A DNA stretch of 58,357 bases from CAZLHO01 sp964559455. Its GTDB lineage: Bacteria > Krumholzibacteriota > Krumholzibacteriia > LZORAL124-64-63. The DNA lies in assembly GCA_964559455.1 (NCBI GenBank), contig CAZLHO010000012.1, positions 1 through 58,357 of the forward strand, read 5' to 3'. The notes beneath the pieces were generated by a model, which had not been told where the DNA came from, did not search any database, and worked only from the letters and a program-made list of their open reading frames with translations. The translations under genes were made by a program, and so were the position numbers. Positions 1-8,700 of the stretch are shown here, piece by piece. The stretch's first letter is position 1. Every line of letters begins with the position of its first letter.

Positions 1-2
1 GG

Positions 3-1223
3 CCCGCCGCCGCGGACACCGCCGCAGTCGAGGCCGACCCCCTGCGCCACGACTGGCCCCTGCCCGAGGTCGGTCCCGACGCCGCCGTCTACTGCCGCGC
101 CCTGGCCCTGCCCGCCGGCACCACCCTCTGGGAGGGCGCCGCCGCCGTCGCCGAGGCCGTCGCCGCGACCGGCGCGGAACCGCTCTGGGGCGAGCGTCTG
201 GTCCGGCCCGCGGCGCGCTGGTCGCGGGGCAAGCCGCCGCGCGAGCTGCTGCGCCTGGACCTGGGCGTCGCCGGCCGCGCCACCCACACCCTGCTGCTCT
301 ACCCCGAGGACGACGGCCCGCCCGCCGCCCGCTGGGGCGACGGCGCGCCGCGGCAGTCGGCGAGCGACCTGCTGGGCGGGCCCGACGCGCCCACCATCGC
401 CCTGATCATCGACGACTGGGGCAACTTCGAGAACGAGACCACGCGCGAGCTGCTGGCCCTGGACGTTCCGCTGACCCTGTCGGTGCTGCCGGGGCTGCCC
501 TTCTCGCGCCGCTTCGCGCTCTGCGCCACCGAGCTGGCCGTGCCCGTCGACGAGCGGGTGCCGACGACCGTGGCCGCCGACCCCGCCGCCTGGGCCCGCC
601 GCGAGCGCCTGTCCCGGGGCTGCCCGGTGCGCCTGAGCCTGGGCGAGGCCCGGCCGCGCCGCCTGCCGTCGCGGCGTCGCGAGGTCTTCCTGCACCTGCC
701 CATGGAGCCCGAGGACTATGCCCACGATCCGGGCGAGCCGTTGCTGCGCATCGGCATGGGCCGCGACACGATCGAGGGCCTGGTCGACGGGGCCCTGCGC
801 GGCCTGCCGAACGTCACCGGCGTCAACAACCACATGGGCAGCGGCGCCACCGCCGACCGCGAGACCATGGACCGCCTGATGAAGGTGCTGCGCGAGCGGG
901 GCCTGCATTTCGTGGACAGCGTGACCTCGTCGCGCAGCGTGGCCGCCGACGCCGCCCGCGACGCCGGCATCCCCACCCTCGAGAACCGCATCTTCCTGGA
1001 CCAGCCGATCACGGTCGAGGCCGTGCGCCGCAACCTGGCCCAGCTGGTGCGCTCCGCCCGCGCCGTCGGCCACGCCGTCGGCATCGGCCATCCCCATCCC
1101 CAGACCCTGGCCGCCCTGCGCGAGGAGCTGCCCCGCTACCGTGACGAGGGGGTGCGCTTCGTCACGGTCTCCGAGCTGATGGCCCTGCGCGCCGAGGCCG
1201 CCGACCGGATCGCCGCGCGCTGA
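3..1223 (+). CDS. Divergent polysaccharide deacetylase (YibQ-like), 5' end outside window
   Basis: The reading frame is open from the first bases of the window, so the start lies upstream. The last ~270 residues match the divergent polysaccharide deacetylase family (YibQ, Pfam DUF610): an IALIIDDWGN strand with the paired Asp, then LTLSVLPG, then VFLHLPMEP, then GVNNHMGS and a late GIGHPHP. This family has the NodB-like barrel and is exported in other bacteria; the substrate is not established. The ~140 visible residues before the barrel are rich in Ala and Pro and look like a periplasmic linker region. The gene is followed 11 bases later by a DUF362-type gene on the same strand, so the two are probably cotranscribed. 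Confidence 0.85.
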   Translation, partial: PAAADTAAVEADPLRHDWPLPEVGPDAAVYCRALALPAGTTLWEGAAAVAEAVAATGAEPLWGERLVRPAARWSRGKPPRELLRLDLGVAGRATHTLLLYPEDDGPPAARWGDGAPRQSASDLLGGPDAPTIALIIDDWGNFENETTRELLALDVPLTLSVLPGLPFSRRFALCATELAVPVDERVPTTVAADPAAWARRERLSRGCPVRLSLGEARPRRLPSRRREVFLHLPMEPEDYAHDPGEPLLRIGMGRDTIEGLVDGALRGLPNVTGVNNHMGSGATADRETMDRLMKVLRERGLHFVDSVTSSRSVAADAARDAGIPTLENRIFLDQPITVEAVRRNLAQLVRSARAVGHAVGIGHPHPQTLAALREELPRYRDEGVRFVTVSELMALRAEAADRIAAR

Positions 1224-1234
1224 GGAGATCCCGC

Positions 1235-2221
1235 TTGAGCGACGTCTACCACCTGCCGGCCGCCGCCGCCGAGGGCGACGACCTCCTGGGCGCCAAGGCC
1301 GCCCGCCTGGCCGCGCGCCTGCTGGACGACGCCGGCCTGGCCCCGGGCGCGGCGCTGCTGACCCGCGCCGCCGACGGCAGCGTGAGCGTGGCCGAGGATC
1401 CGCCCGCGGCCTGGCTGGAGCCCCTCCGCGCGCTGGCCGCCGCCCGCGGCCTGCGCCTGGACGCGACGACGCGGCCGGCCCCGCCCGGGGACGGCGCCGC
1501 GCCGGCCCCCGGCGTGGACGTGCCCGTCGCCGGCCGCCACTTCACCCGGGTGGAGATCGCGCCGGCCGCCGCGGCCGCCGACGCCCTGCTGCTGGCCCAG
1601 CGCCTGGGCTGCCACACGACTTCCGGGCTGGCCGGGGCCGTGGCCGGACTGGGCCTGGCCTTCGCCGCCCCGCGGGGGCGGACGGCCCTGATGGCGGGCC
1701 GCCAGCCCTGGATCGACCGCGCGATCTGCGGCGGCTGCGGCGTCTGCGTCGGCTACTGCCCCGAATCGGCCCTGCGCCACGACGGCCACCGGGGCCGGCT
1801 CGACCCCGAGCTCTGCACCGGCTGCGGCGACTGCGCGGCCGCCTGCTTTCCCGAGGCCATCCGCCCGGCCGACGGCGACGGACCGGTCCTCCAGGAACGC
1901 CTGGCCGAATTCGCCGCGGGCGCGGCGGCGGGCAAGCCCGGCCGGACGCTGGCTCTGCTCTTCGTGGTCGCCGACGACCGTCCCCGCCCGCGCAGCGGGC
2001 CGCAGCCCCCGCGTCTGCCCGACGTCGGCCTGCTGGCCTCGGCCGACCCCGTGGCTTTGGACCGGGCCGCCTGCGACCTGGTCCTGCGGGCGAGCGCCGC
2101 CGGGGGGGCCGCGGGGGAGGCCTCGGCCTGGTGCGGCGGCGTCGACCCCTTGGCCGGCCTGGTCCACGCGGAGGCCCTGGGACTGGGCCGCCGCGATTAT
2201 CGGCTCGTCCGTCTCGATTGA
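1235..2221 (+). CDS. DUF362-type iron-sulfur protein with two 4Fe-4S motifs
   Basis: A 328-residue protein starting at TTG, with AGGAG a few bases upstream. It carries two ferredoxin motifs: CGGCGVCVGYCP from about residue 165, and CTGCGDCAAACFP about 30 residues later. The segment before them (GCHTTSGLAGAVAGLGLAF) resembles the conserved DUF362 stretch, and the C-terminal LPDVGLLASADPVALDRAA is typical of DUF362 proteins. No signal peptide or membrane segment is visible, so it is probably cytoplasmic. A redox role is inferred from the clusters only; no partner is encoded next to it. It directly precedes the secD promoter. Confidence 0.8.
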   Translation: MSDVYHLPAAAAEGDDLLGAKAARLAARLLDDAGLAPGAALLTRAADGSVSVAEDPPAAWLEPLRALAAARGLRLDATTRPAPPGDGAAPAPGVDVPVAGRHFTRVEIAPAAAAADALLLAQRLGCHTTSGLAGAVAGLGLAFAAPRGRTALMAGRQPWIDRAICGGCGVCVGYCPESALRHDGHRGRLDPELCTGCGDCAAACFPEAIRPADGDGPVLQERLAEFAAGAAAGKPGRTLALLFVVADDRPRPRSGPQPPRLPDVGLLASADPVALDRAACDLVLRASAAGGAAGEASAWCGGVDPLAGLVHAEALGLGRRDYRLVRLD

Positions 2222-2224
2222 AGA

Positions 2225-2252
2225 TTGACAGGAAATGACGGTCTATTATACT
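2225..2252 (+). promoter_or_regulatory. Strong sigma-70-like promoter for secDF
   Basis: TTGACA at 2225-2230 and TATACT at 2247-2252 with a 16-base spacer, in an AT-rich patch just after the stop codon of the DUF362 gene. This is the closest consensus promoter in the window. Confidence 0.75.
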
Positions 2253-2268
2253 GGTAGGCTGGTTTCAT

Positions 2269-2325
2269 GGCTCCGTCTGGAGCCGTCGTCTTCACGTTCC
2301 CGAACACGTACACGCGTGTTTTTTT
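2269..2325 (+). promoter_or_regulatory. Structured secD leader with hairpin and T-run (possible attenuator)
   Basis: GGCTCC (2269-2274) and GGAGCC (2279-2284) form a perfect 6-bp hairpin with a 4-base loop. Further on, AACACG (2303-2308) and CGTGTT (2315-2320) form a second stem that runs into seven consecutive T (2319-2325). Because the promoter lies upstream and secD starts at 2393, the terminator-like element sits inside the secD leader. It could also end transcripts from the DUF362 gene. Confidence 0.45.
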
Positions 2326-2392
2326 GTGCGGCCGCAGAGGCCTCCGGGTCCGCCGCGCGCGCAGGAAACCGCTCGTCTCTGGAGAGGTGCCC

Positions 2393-4099
2393 ATGCAACG
2401 ATCCCTGAAGATCAGGGCCGGGATCGTCATCTTCGTGATCCTCGCTTCGATCTACGGCCTCATCCCCACGCTCCGGGCCGCGCGCATCAGCGACGAGCAG
2501 CGCGCCGCCGCCGTGAGCGATCCGGCGCTGAAGGCCCGTCTCGACGCCATCGACGCCAAGGCCATCCGCAAGGGCCTGGACCTCGAGGGCGGCATGTACA
2601 TCGTGCTCGAGATCGACAACGAGGGCATGACCGACGCCCAGGCCCGCGACGCCCTCGACCGGGTCGTGGAGATCCTGCGCAACCGCGTCGACCAGTTCGG
2701 CGTCAGCGAGCCCGACATCAAGCCCCTGGGCAACAGCCGCATCATCGTGCAGCTGCCCGGCCTGCAGGACGTCGAGCGCGCCAAGAACCTGATCGGTTCG
2801 ACGGCCCGCCTGGAGTTCCGCCTGCTGCGGCAGGACAGCGACGTCCAGTCGACGATCGAGCGCCTGGACGAGGCCTTCCGCCGCTCGGCCGCCGTGGCCG
2901 GCGGCGATGAAGAGGCCGCCGCCGCCGCGACCCCGGCCGACGAGGTCGCCGCGGTCGCCGAGGCCGACACCGCCGGCTCCCTGGACCTGGCTCCGCTGCC
3001 CATGGGCGACGTCGAGGACGAGGAGTACGTGCGCGAGAATCCCTTCTCGGCCTACGTCATCTTCGACCCCTCGCTGCGCCGCATGATGAGCACCTCGCTC
3101 TTCGTCGCCGCCGAGAACGTGGACAAGGTGCGCGAGATGCTGGCCTCTCCCGAGGCCCACGTCATCCCGCGCAGCATGGAGTTCCAGTTCTTCAAGGATC
3201 CGCGCACCGTCGGCGGCATGACCGGCTACCCGCTGGCCCTGGTCGAATCCCGCGCGTCGCTGACCGGCGACCGGCTGACCAGCGCCCGGCCCGCGCCCGA
3301 CTCGGACCGCCCCGGCCGCTGGCAGGTGAACCTGAACCTCGACCGCCGCGGCGGCCGCGTCTTCGCCAAGGTCACCGGCGAGAACATCGGCCGGCAGCTG
3401 GCGATCTGCCTGGACGGCAGGATCCAGCTGGCGCCGTCGATCGAGACCAAGATCCCCGCCGGCACGATGGCCTCGATCACCGGCGGCTACACGAACGAGG
3501 ACGCCAGCGACATCGCGCTGCTGCTGCGCGCCGGCGCCCTGCCCGTCGACGTCCGCATCGAGGAGGAGCGCACGGTCGGTCCCAGCCTGGGCGCCGACTC
3601 GATCCGCCAGGGCGTCAACGCCGCCCTCTACGGCATGATCCTGGTCGTGCTCTTCATCCTGATCTACTACCGCCTGGCCGGTTTGGTGGTCGTGCTCGCG
3701 CTGGTCGTGAACATGATCATCCTGCTGGCGGTGCTGGCCCAGTTCGGGCTGGTCCTGACGCTGCCCGGCATCGCGGGCATCATCCTGACCATCGGCATGG
3801 CCGTGGACGCGAACGTGCTGATCAACGAGCGGATCCGCGAGGAGCTGCGCCGGGACAAGACCGCCCGCGCCGCCGTCGACTCCGGCTACGCCAACGCCAC
3901 GCGCACGATCGTCGACGCCAACGTGACCACCCTGATTGCCGGGGCGATCCTGCTCTGGTTCGGCACCGGTCCGATCCAGGGCTTCGCGGTCACGCTGACC
4001 ATCGGCATCGCGTCGAGCATGTTCACGGCCCTCGTGCTGACCCGGGTCATCATGGAGACCGTCACCCGCAACCGCGCCAACGTGAAGCTGAGCATCTAG
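2393..4099 (+). CDS. secD: Protein translocase subunit SecD
   Basis: A 568-residue inner-membrane protein that, with SecF, uses the proton gradient to help pull exported proteins across the membrane. The N-terminal segment (VIFVILASIYGLIPTL) is the first membrane helix and is followed by KGLDLEGGMYIVLEID, a SecD signature. The periplasmic P1 region contains an Ala/Glu-rich insertion at about residues 165-200. The C-terminal half has the usual membrane bundle with RAGALPVDV and GMAVDANVLINERIREE, the latter close to functionally important Asp residues. An in-frame ATG at 2267 would add 42 basic residues, but it falls in the leader. The ATG at 2393 has GGAGAGG upstream and puts the membrane helix at the right distance. 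secF follows. Confidence 0.96.
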   Translation: MQRSLKIRAGIVIFVILASIYGLIPTLRAARISDEQRAAAVSDPALKARLDAIDAKAIRKGLDLEGGMYIVLEIDNEGMTDAQARDALDRVVEILRNRVDQFGVSEPDIKPLGNSRIIVQLPGLQDVERAKNLIGSTARLEFRLLRQDSDVQSTIERLDEAFRRSAAVAGGDEEAAAAATPADEVAAVAEADTAGSLDLAPLPMGDVEDEEYVRENPFSAYVIFDPSLRRMMSTSLFVAAENVDKVREMLASPEAHVIPRSMEFQFFKDPRTVGGMTGYPLALVESRASLTGDRLTSARPAPDSDRPGRWQVNLNLDRRGGRVFAKVTGENIGRQLAICLDGRIQLAPSIETKIPAGTMASITGGYTNEDASDIALLLRAGALPVDVRIEEERTVGPSLGADSIRQGVNAALYGMILVVLFILIYYRLAGLVVVLALVVNMIILLAVLAQFGLVLTLPGIAGIILTIGMAVDANVLINERIREELRRDKTARAAVDSGYANATRTIVDANVTTLIAGAILLWFGTGPIQGFAVTLTIGIASSMFTALVLTRVIMETVTRNRANVKLSI

Positions 4100-4126
4100 C
4101 GTCCGCGCGGAGCCGCACGATATTCA

Positions 4127-4164
4127 CCGCGCCCGGCGGCGCGGAGTCGAGGGGCCGGGGCCCC
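4127..4164 (+). repeat. Two GC-rich inverted repeats between secD and secF
   Basis: CCGCGCC (4127-4133) pairs with GGCGCGG (4138-4144) around a 4-base loop. GGGGCC (4151-4156) pairs with GGCCCC (4159-4164). Both sit just before the GGAAGAGG ribosome-binding site of secF. There is no T-run, so this is not a normal intrinsic terminator. Confidence 0.5.
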
Positions 4165-4180
4165 GGAAGAGGTTGCAGAC

Positions 4181-5101
4181 ATGGAATTCCTGACCAGAAC
4201 GCAGATCGGTTTCGTCGGCAAGTCGCGCTACGCGTTCACCTTGTCGGTGATCCTGATCCTCGCGGGCATCGCTTCGCTGGTGGCCCACGGCGGGCCGCAC
4301 CTGAGCATCGACTTCACCGGCGGCACGATCCTGCAGGTGAGGATCCTGCCGGCGCCGGCGACCGCCGACGTGCGCGGCGCGCTCGAGGCGGGCGGCTTCG
4401 CGGGCTTCCAGGTCCAGGACTTCGGATCTCCCGAGGAGTTCCTGATCACCCTGCCGCAGGTCGAGAGCGGCGGCCTCGACGCCGCCGAGACGATGAAGCA
4501 GGCCCTGATCGCCGGCCTGCCCGGCGCCGAGGTCGAGATGCGGCGCGAGGAATCGGTGGGCCCGAAGATCGGCGGCGAGCTGAAGACCGCGGCGATCAAC
4601 TCGTTGATGGCCGCGCTCGTGCTGATCGTCCTTTACATCACGATCCGCTTCATCTTCCGCTACGGCATCGCGGCGATCGTCGCCCTGGTCCACGACGTGC
4701 TGCTGACCCTGGGCATGTTCTCGATCCTGAACAAGGAGATCTCGCTGACGATCATCGCGGCCTTCATGACGATCATCGGCTATTCGCTGAACGACACGAT
4801 CGTGGTCTTCGACCGCATCCGCGAGAACATGAAGCTGCGCCGCCGCGAGTCCTACGACGACGTCATCAACCGTTCGATCAACGAGACGCTGAGCCGGACC
4901 CTGGTCACCTCGCTGACCACTCTCTTCGTTTCGGGCTGCCTGTGGGTGCTGGGCGGCCCGGTGATCCACGACTTCGCCTTCGCGCTCTGTTTCGGCGTGA
5001 TCATCGGCACCTACTCGTCGATCTTCATCGCCAGCCCGGTGCTGGTGTGGTGGCATCGGCGGCACGTGACCGACACCAAGCGCGCGCAGCCCTCGCTCTA
5101 G
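4181..5101 (+). CDS. secF: Protein translocase subunit SecF
   Basis: A 306-residue membrane protein, the partner of SecD. It has an N-terminal helix (SVILILAGIASLVAHGG), the periplasmic LSIDFTGGTILQVR motif found in all SecF proteins, then five C-terminal membrane helices with SLNDTIVVFDRIREN and RTLVTSLTTL. Length is normal for the family. The start ATG has GGAAGAGG upstream. The gene follows secD by 81 bases and is closed by an intrinsic terminator, so secD-secF form a two-gene unit. yajC is not adjacent. Confidence 0.96.
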   Translation: MEFLTRTQIGFVGKSRYAFTLSVILILAGIASLVAHGGPHLSIDFTGGTILQVRILPAPATADVRGALEAGGFAGFQVQDFGSPEEFLITLPQVESGGLDAAETMKQALIAGLPGAEVEMRREESVGPKIGGELKTAAINSLMAALVLIVLYITIRFIFRYGIAAIVALVHDVLLTLGMFSILNKEISLTIIAAFMTIIGYSLNDTIVVFDRIRENMKLRRRESYDDVINRSINETLSRTLVTSLTTLFVSGCLWVLGGPVIHDFAFALCFGVIIGTYSSIFIASPVLVWWHRRHVTDTKRAQPSL

Positions 5102-5120
5102 GGCGACGGCGGATCCTGCG

Positions 5121-5157
5121 ACGGGGCGCCCCTTCGGGGACGCCCCGTTTTCGTTTC
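5121..5157 (+). terminator. Intrinsic terminator after secF
   Basis: CGGGGCG (5122-5128) pairs with CGCCCCG (5141-5147). An inner CCCC/GGGG adds to the stem, and TTTTCGTTT follows directly. Confidence 0.85.
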
Positions 5158-5182
5158 GGGAACGCGGGAGCCCTACCGGGCG

Positions 5183-5211
5183 TTTCCCGGGGACCGCAAA
5201 TGCGCTACAAT
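5183..5211 (+). promoter_or_regulatory. Candidate promoter for the 5260-18139 gene run
   Basis: TACAAT at 5206-5211 is a good -10 element. The -35 (TTTCCC at 5183-5188, 17-base spacer) is poor. Placed just after the secF terminator and 49 bases before the next start. Confidence 0.4.
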
Positions 5212-5259
5212 GGCACCGCCCAGCGCCGCCACATCCCGGCCGCCCCTGCGGAGGACCCG

Positions 5260-5766
5260 ATGCGCCGCTTCACTTCCACCAGTCAGTTCCCGGCGCGCCT
5301 GCGCGCCGCGCTCGCGCTGGCCTGCATGCTGGCCGCCGCCGGGCTCGCGCCCCTCGCCGCGCGGGCCCAGGCTCCGGACGGTCCGGACAGCCTGCGCGTC
5401 CCGGCCCCCGGGCTTCGCGCCGCGCTGCAGACGCTGACCAACGCCTGGGAGGCCGGCGACCACCTGACGGTGGCCCGCCTCGTCGCCGCCGACGGCGCCC
5501 TGATCGACCTGGTGCCCGAGTCGCCGGCCCGCAGCCGCCTCAGCCCCGACCAGGCGCACTACTACTTCAAGACCCTCTTCCAGTCCGTCGACGACGGCTC
5601 CTTCCGCCTGCGGCTGCTGCCCCACGCCGTCGACGTGGCGGTCGCCCACGCGGTCGGCCGCTGGCGCTATGTCCGATCCGGCCGCGACCGCGACGACCAG
5701 TTCTTCGTCACCCTCGAGCTCGGCGACGAGGGCTGGCGCCTGACCGAGATCCGCTGCCGTCCCTGA
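5260..5766 (+). CDS. Small exported protein, NTF2/DUF4783-like
   Basis: A 168-residue protein with a clear signal peptide: basic RRFTSTSQFPARLR, hydrophobic ALALACMLAAAGLAPLAA, and a cleavage site near ARAQA. The mature ~125 residues begin with an amphipathic helix (LRAALQTLTNAWEAGDHLTVARLVA) and continue with QAHYYFKTLF and a strand-rich C-terminus ending EGWRLTEIRCRP. This pattern resembles NTF2-like or DUF4783 single-domain proteins that form a cone-shaped pocket. No catalytic residues can be assigned. It lies 15 bases before the giant kinase gene and may bind a ligand in the periplasm for it; that link is inference from position. The ATG is preceded by GGAGGA. Confidence 0.7.
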   Translation: MRRFTSTSQFPARLRAALALACMLAAAGLAPLAARAQAPDGPDSLRVPAPGLRAALQTLTNAWEAGDHLTVARLVAADGALIDLVPESPARSRLSPDQAHYYFKTLFQSVDDGSFRLRLLPHAVDVAVAHAVGRWRYVRSGRDRDDQFFVTLELGDEGWRLTEIRCRP

Positions 5767-5781
5767 CGCCCGAGGAGGACG

Positions 5782-8700
5782 ATGGCCCCGCGCGGAAATG
5801 TCTGGCTGAAGGCGGCGCTCGCCCTGGCCCTCGTGGTCCAGGGCGTCACGCTGCTGGACGGAGGGCGCGTCGGCGGGCCGGGCCCCTGGCACGGGATCGC
5901 CGTCGCGGTGGCGCTGCCGGCCGCCTGGCTGCTGATGCGCGCCTCGTCGGGACGACGCCGCGCCTGGGCCGTCGCCCTGCTGGCCGCCCAGCTCGCGCTG
6001 GCCGGTCTGGCCGGGGTGGGCGCCCTGGTCGGCCGCGGCGACGATCCGGCCTGGGCGCAGGACCGGCGCCAGGCCCTGGCGCCGGAGGCCGCCCGGCTCT
6101 CGGCGACCGTGCCCCGCCTGACATCGGCTCTGGATTCGCTGCTCGTCCTGGGCTCCGCCCTGCCTGCCGACGACGATCCCTTCGCCAACCTCGCGGCGGT
6201 CGAGAGTCGCTGGGCCGACCTGGTGGACCTCGCCGACCGGGAGCACTTCGTGCTGGCCGCGGTCCTCTGGGAGCGGGACGCGCGCGTGGGCTGGACCGCG
6301 GGCGCCTTCCCCTTCCCGCCGCCGGCCGCGGATTCCGATTCGGCCTCGATCCAGCGTGGCACCGACGGCTGGTACCTGCGGCGGCAGGCGCCGCTGCCGG
6401 GCGACGGCGGGCGCCGGCTGGAACTGCAGCTGCTGCTGGCCGAGGCGATCCCGGACCCCGGCGCGCCTCCGGTGGGATGGTACCAGGCCGGATTCGGCAC
6501 CCGCCCGCGCCTGCGCGCCGACGTCGCGGCGGGCGGCGGCCGGCAGCCCGGACGCTGGCGCGGCGACGCCCAGCGGGGCCTGACCTACGCCGCCGATCTG
6601 CCCCTGCCCGGCCTGCTGCCGGGGGGGGAGGCCGCCTCGCTGCGCCTGGTGCTCGACGTGCCCCCGCGGGCCCTGGCCGACCAGCGCACCCGGGCGCGCA
6701 TCGACATCCTGCGCAACGTCCTGGTCGTCGGGGCCGCCGCCGCCTTCGGCGCCGCCTTGGGCTGGCTGCCCGTGATCCTGGTCGGGCTCTGGGCGGGTCG
6801 TCTGCTGTGGGCGGGCACCGATCTCTTCCATGCGCTGCTGCCCGCCTTCTCGGGACCGCGCCTGCCGCCGCGGCCGGTGGAGGCCGCCAGCCTGGTCGAT
6901 CCCGCATACTTCGCCACGCGCTGGGGAGCGGGGCTCTACGCCTCGACGGCCGACGCCCTGGCGACGGGGCTGCTCGTCCTGCTGACCGTCTGGATCCTGT
7001 CCCGCCACCGCTTCGCCCGCGTCGCGGACGACGCGACCGGGGCGTCGGCGTCCGAACCGGGCCCCGGCCGATTCGGCGCCCGCCTGGCGCGCAGCCTGTT
7101 TTTCGCGGCGGCCGGGGTGGTCCTCTTCCTGGGACTGCACGCCCTGGCCGACGAGTTCGTCGCCAACGCCAACGCCCGGCTGATCGGCCCGAAGGCGCCG
7201 CTGACCTTCGTCACCTTCTGGGGCCTGCACCTGGCGCTGCTGCTGCACGCCGTCGCCGCCGGCCTGCTGCTGCAGATCCTGGCCTCGCGGCTCCACCGCC
7301 GTCTGGACGGCCCCGCCGGGCTGATGGTCTTCGCGGGAGCCCTGGCCGCCGCCGTCGCCCTGGGCACGGCGCTGGCGCCGGCGGCGAGGCTGATGCTGCC
7401 CGTGCTGCTGGTGCTCTTCTGGTGGAGCGCGGGGCTGCGCGCCCGGCTGGAGCCCTCGCTGCGCCAGCTCGCCCTGCTGCTGCCGCTGCTGCTGATCGTG
7501 ACCTGGAACTACCTGGGCCTGGCCGAGGCCTACGACGGGGCCGAGTTCCGCTGGCTCCAGACCCGCGGCGAGGAGATCGTCACGCCCCAGGACGACTGGG
7601 TGGGCTTCCTGATGGAGGACCTGCTGGCCGAGATGGCCGTGGTCGAGCCCTTCCCGACGCCGGTGGCGGGGGCCCACGCCCGCGAGGCGGACGGCATCTG
7701 GCGCAACTGGCCGGCCTATGTCCTGTGGCGGACCTCGGGCCTGGACGAGCTGGACCTGCCCTGCCTGATCGAGGTCCTGGACGCCGACGGCGCGACCGCC
7801 AGCCTCTTCGCCTCCGGCTTCTTCCGGGACTACGGCTACGAGCTGGGCGAGCGCTCGGACTGGTGGGCGGGCCAGCCCGTGGTCCCGCGTCCCGGCGAAC
7901 AGCTGGATCTCTTCCTGCAGACCGAACGCCGGCGCTATCCGACCGGAGACGAGCTGGTGCTGCGCGGCGAGGTCCAGCGCCCCGACGCCGCCGGCTGGGT
8001 GCGCCTGGAGCTGCCGGTGCAGTCGCGGCGCCTGCCCACCCTGCTGGCGAGGCTTTCCGGCAATGAATCCGGCGGCGGCGGCTACCTGCCGCGTTCGGAC
8101 GTGGACCGGCCCCTGCTGCTGCTGCGCGGCGACGTCGGCGGCTGGCGCGACGCCGGCGGCGGCGGCGTTCCCGGGCCCGACGCGGCGCCGGCCCTGGCCG
8201 CGCTGATGTCGGGCGAGGCCGCCTGGCGCGAGCTGGAGGTCGAGGGCCGTCGCTACCGCTGCGTCTGGCGCGAACTGTCCGGAGGGACCGCCGGCGAGGG
8301 CTTTTTGCTGGGCATCGAACGTCCCGGCTACGGCGACCGCCTGCTCGACCTTTCGCGGCTCGTCCTGCTCAGCCTGCTCCTGCTGGCCCTGCCGTTGCCC
8401 CTGCTGGCCCTGCCGCGCCTGGTGATCCCCGGCCGGCGCGCCCCGCTGGGCTTCCAGCAGCGCTTCCTCTTCATCTACCTGGCCCTGGGGCTGCTGCCCC
8501 TGCTGCTGGCCGGCACCTTCGTCAACCGTCTGAGCCGCGAGTGGCTGGCCGAGAACGCCCAGACCCAGACCCGCGAGGGCCTGGCCGCGGCGGGAAAGCA
8601 GCTGCAGGGGCTGCTCGCCGAGCAGGCGCGCGCCCTGGCGGGCAGCGACTACATCGCCGACCTGCTGGCCAGCCGTCTGGGCGAGGCCCGGCCCCTGGGG

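Noticed and set aside
2267..2392. 42-residue N-terminal extension of SecD
   Set aside because: The segment is basic, unlike SecD N-termini, and covers the structured leader; ATG 2393 has a proper ribosome-binding site.
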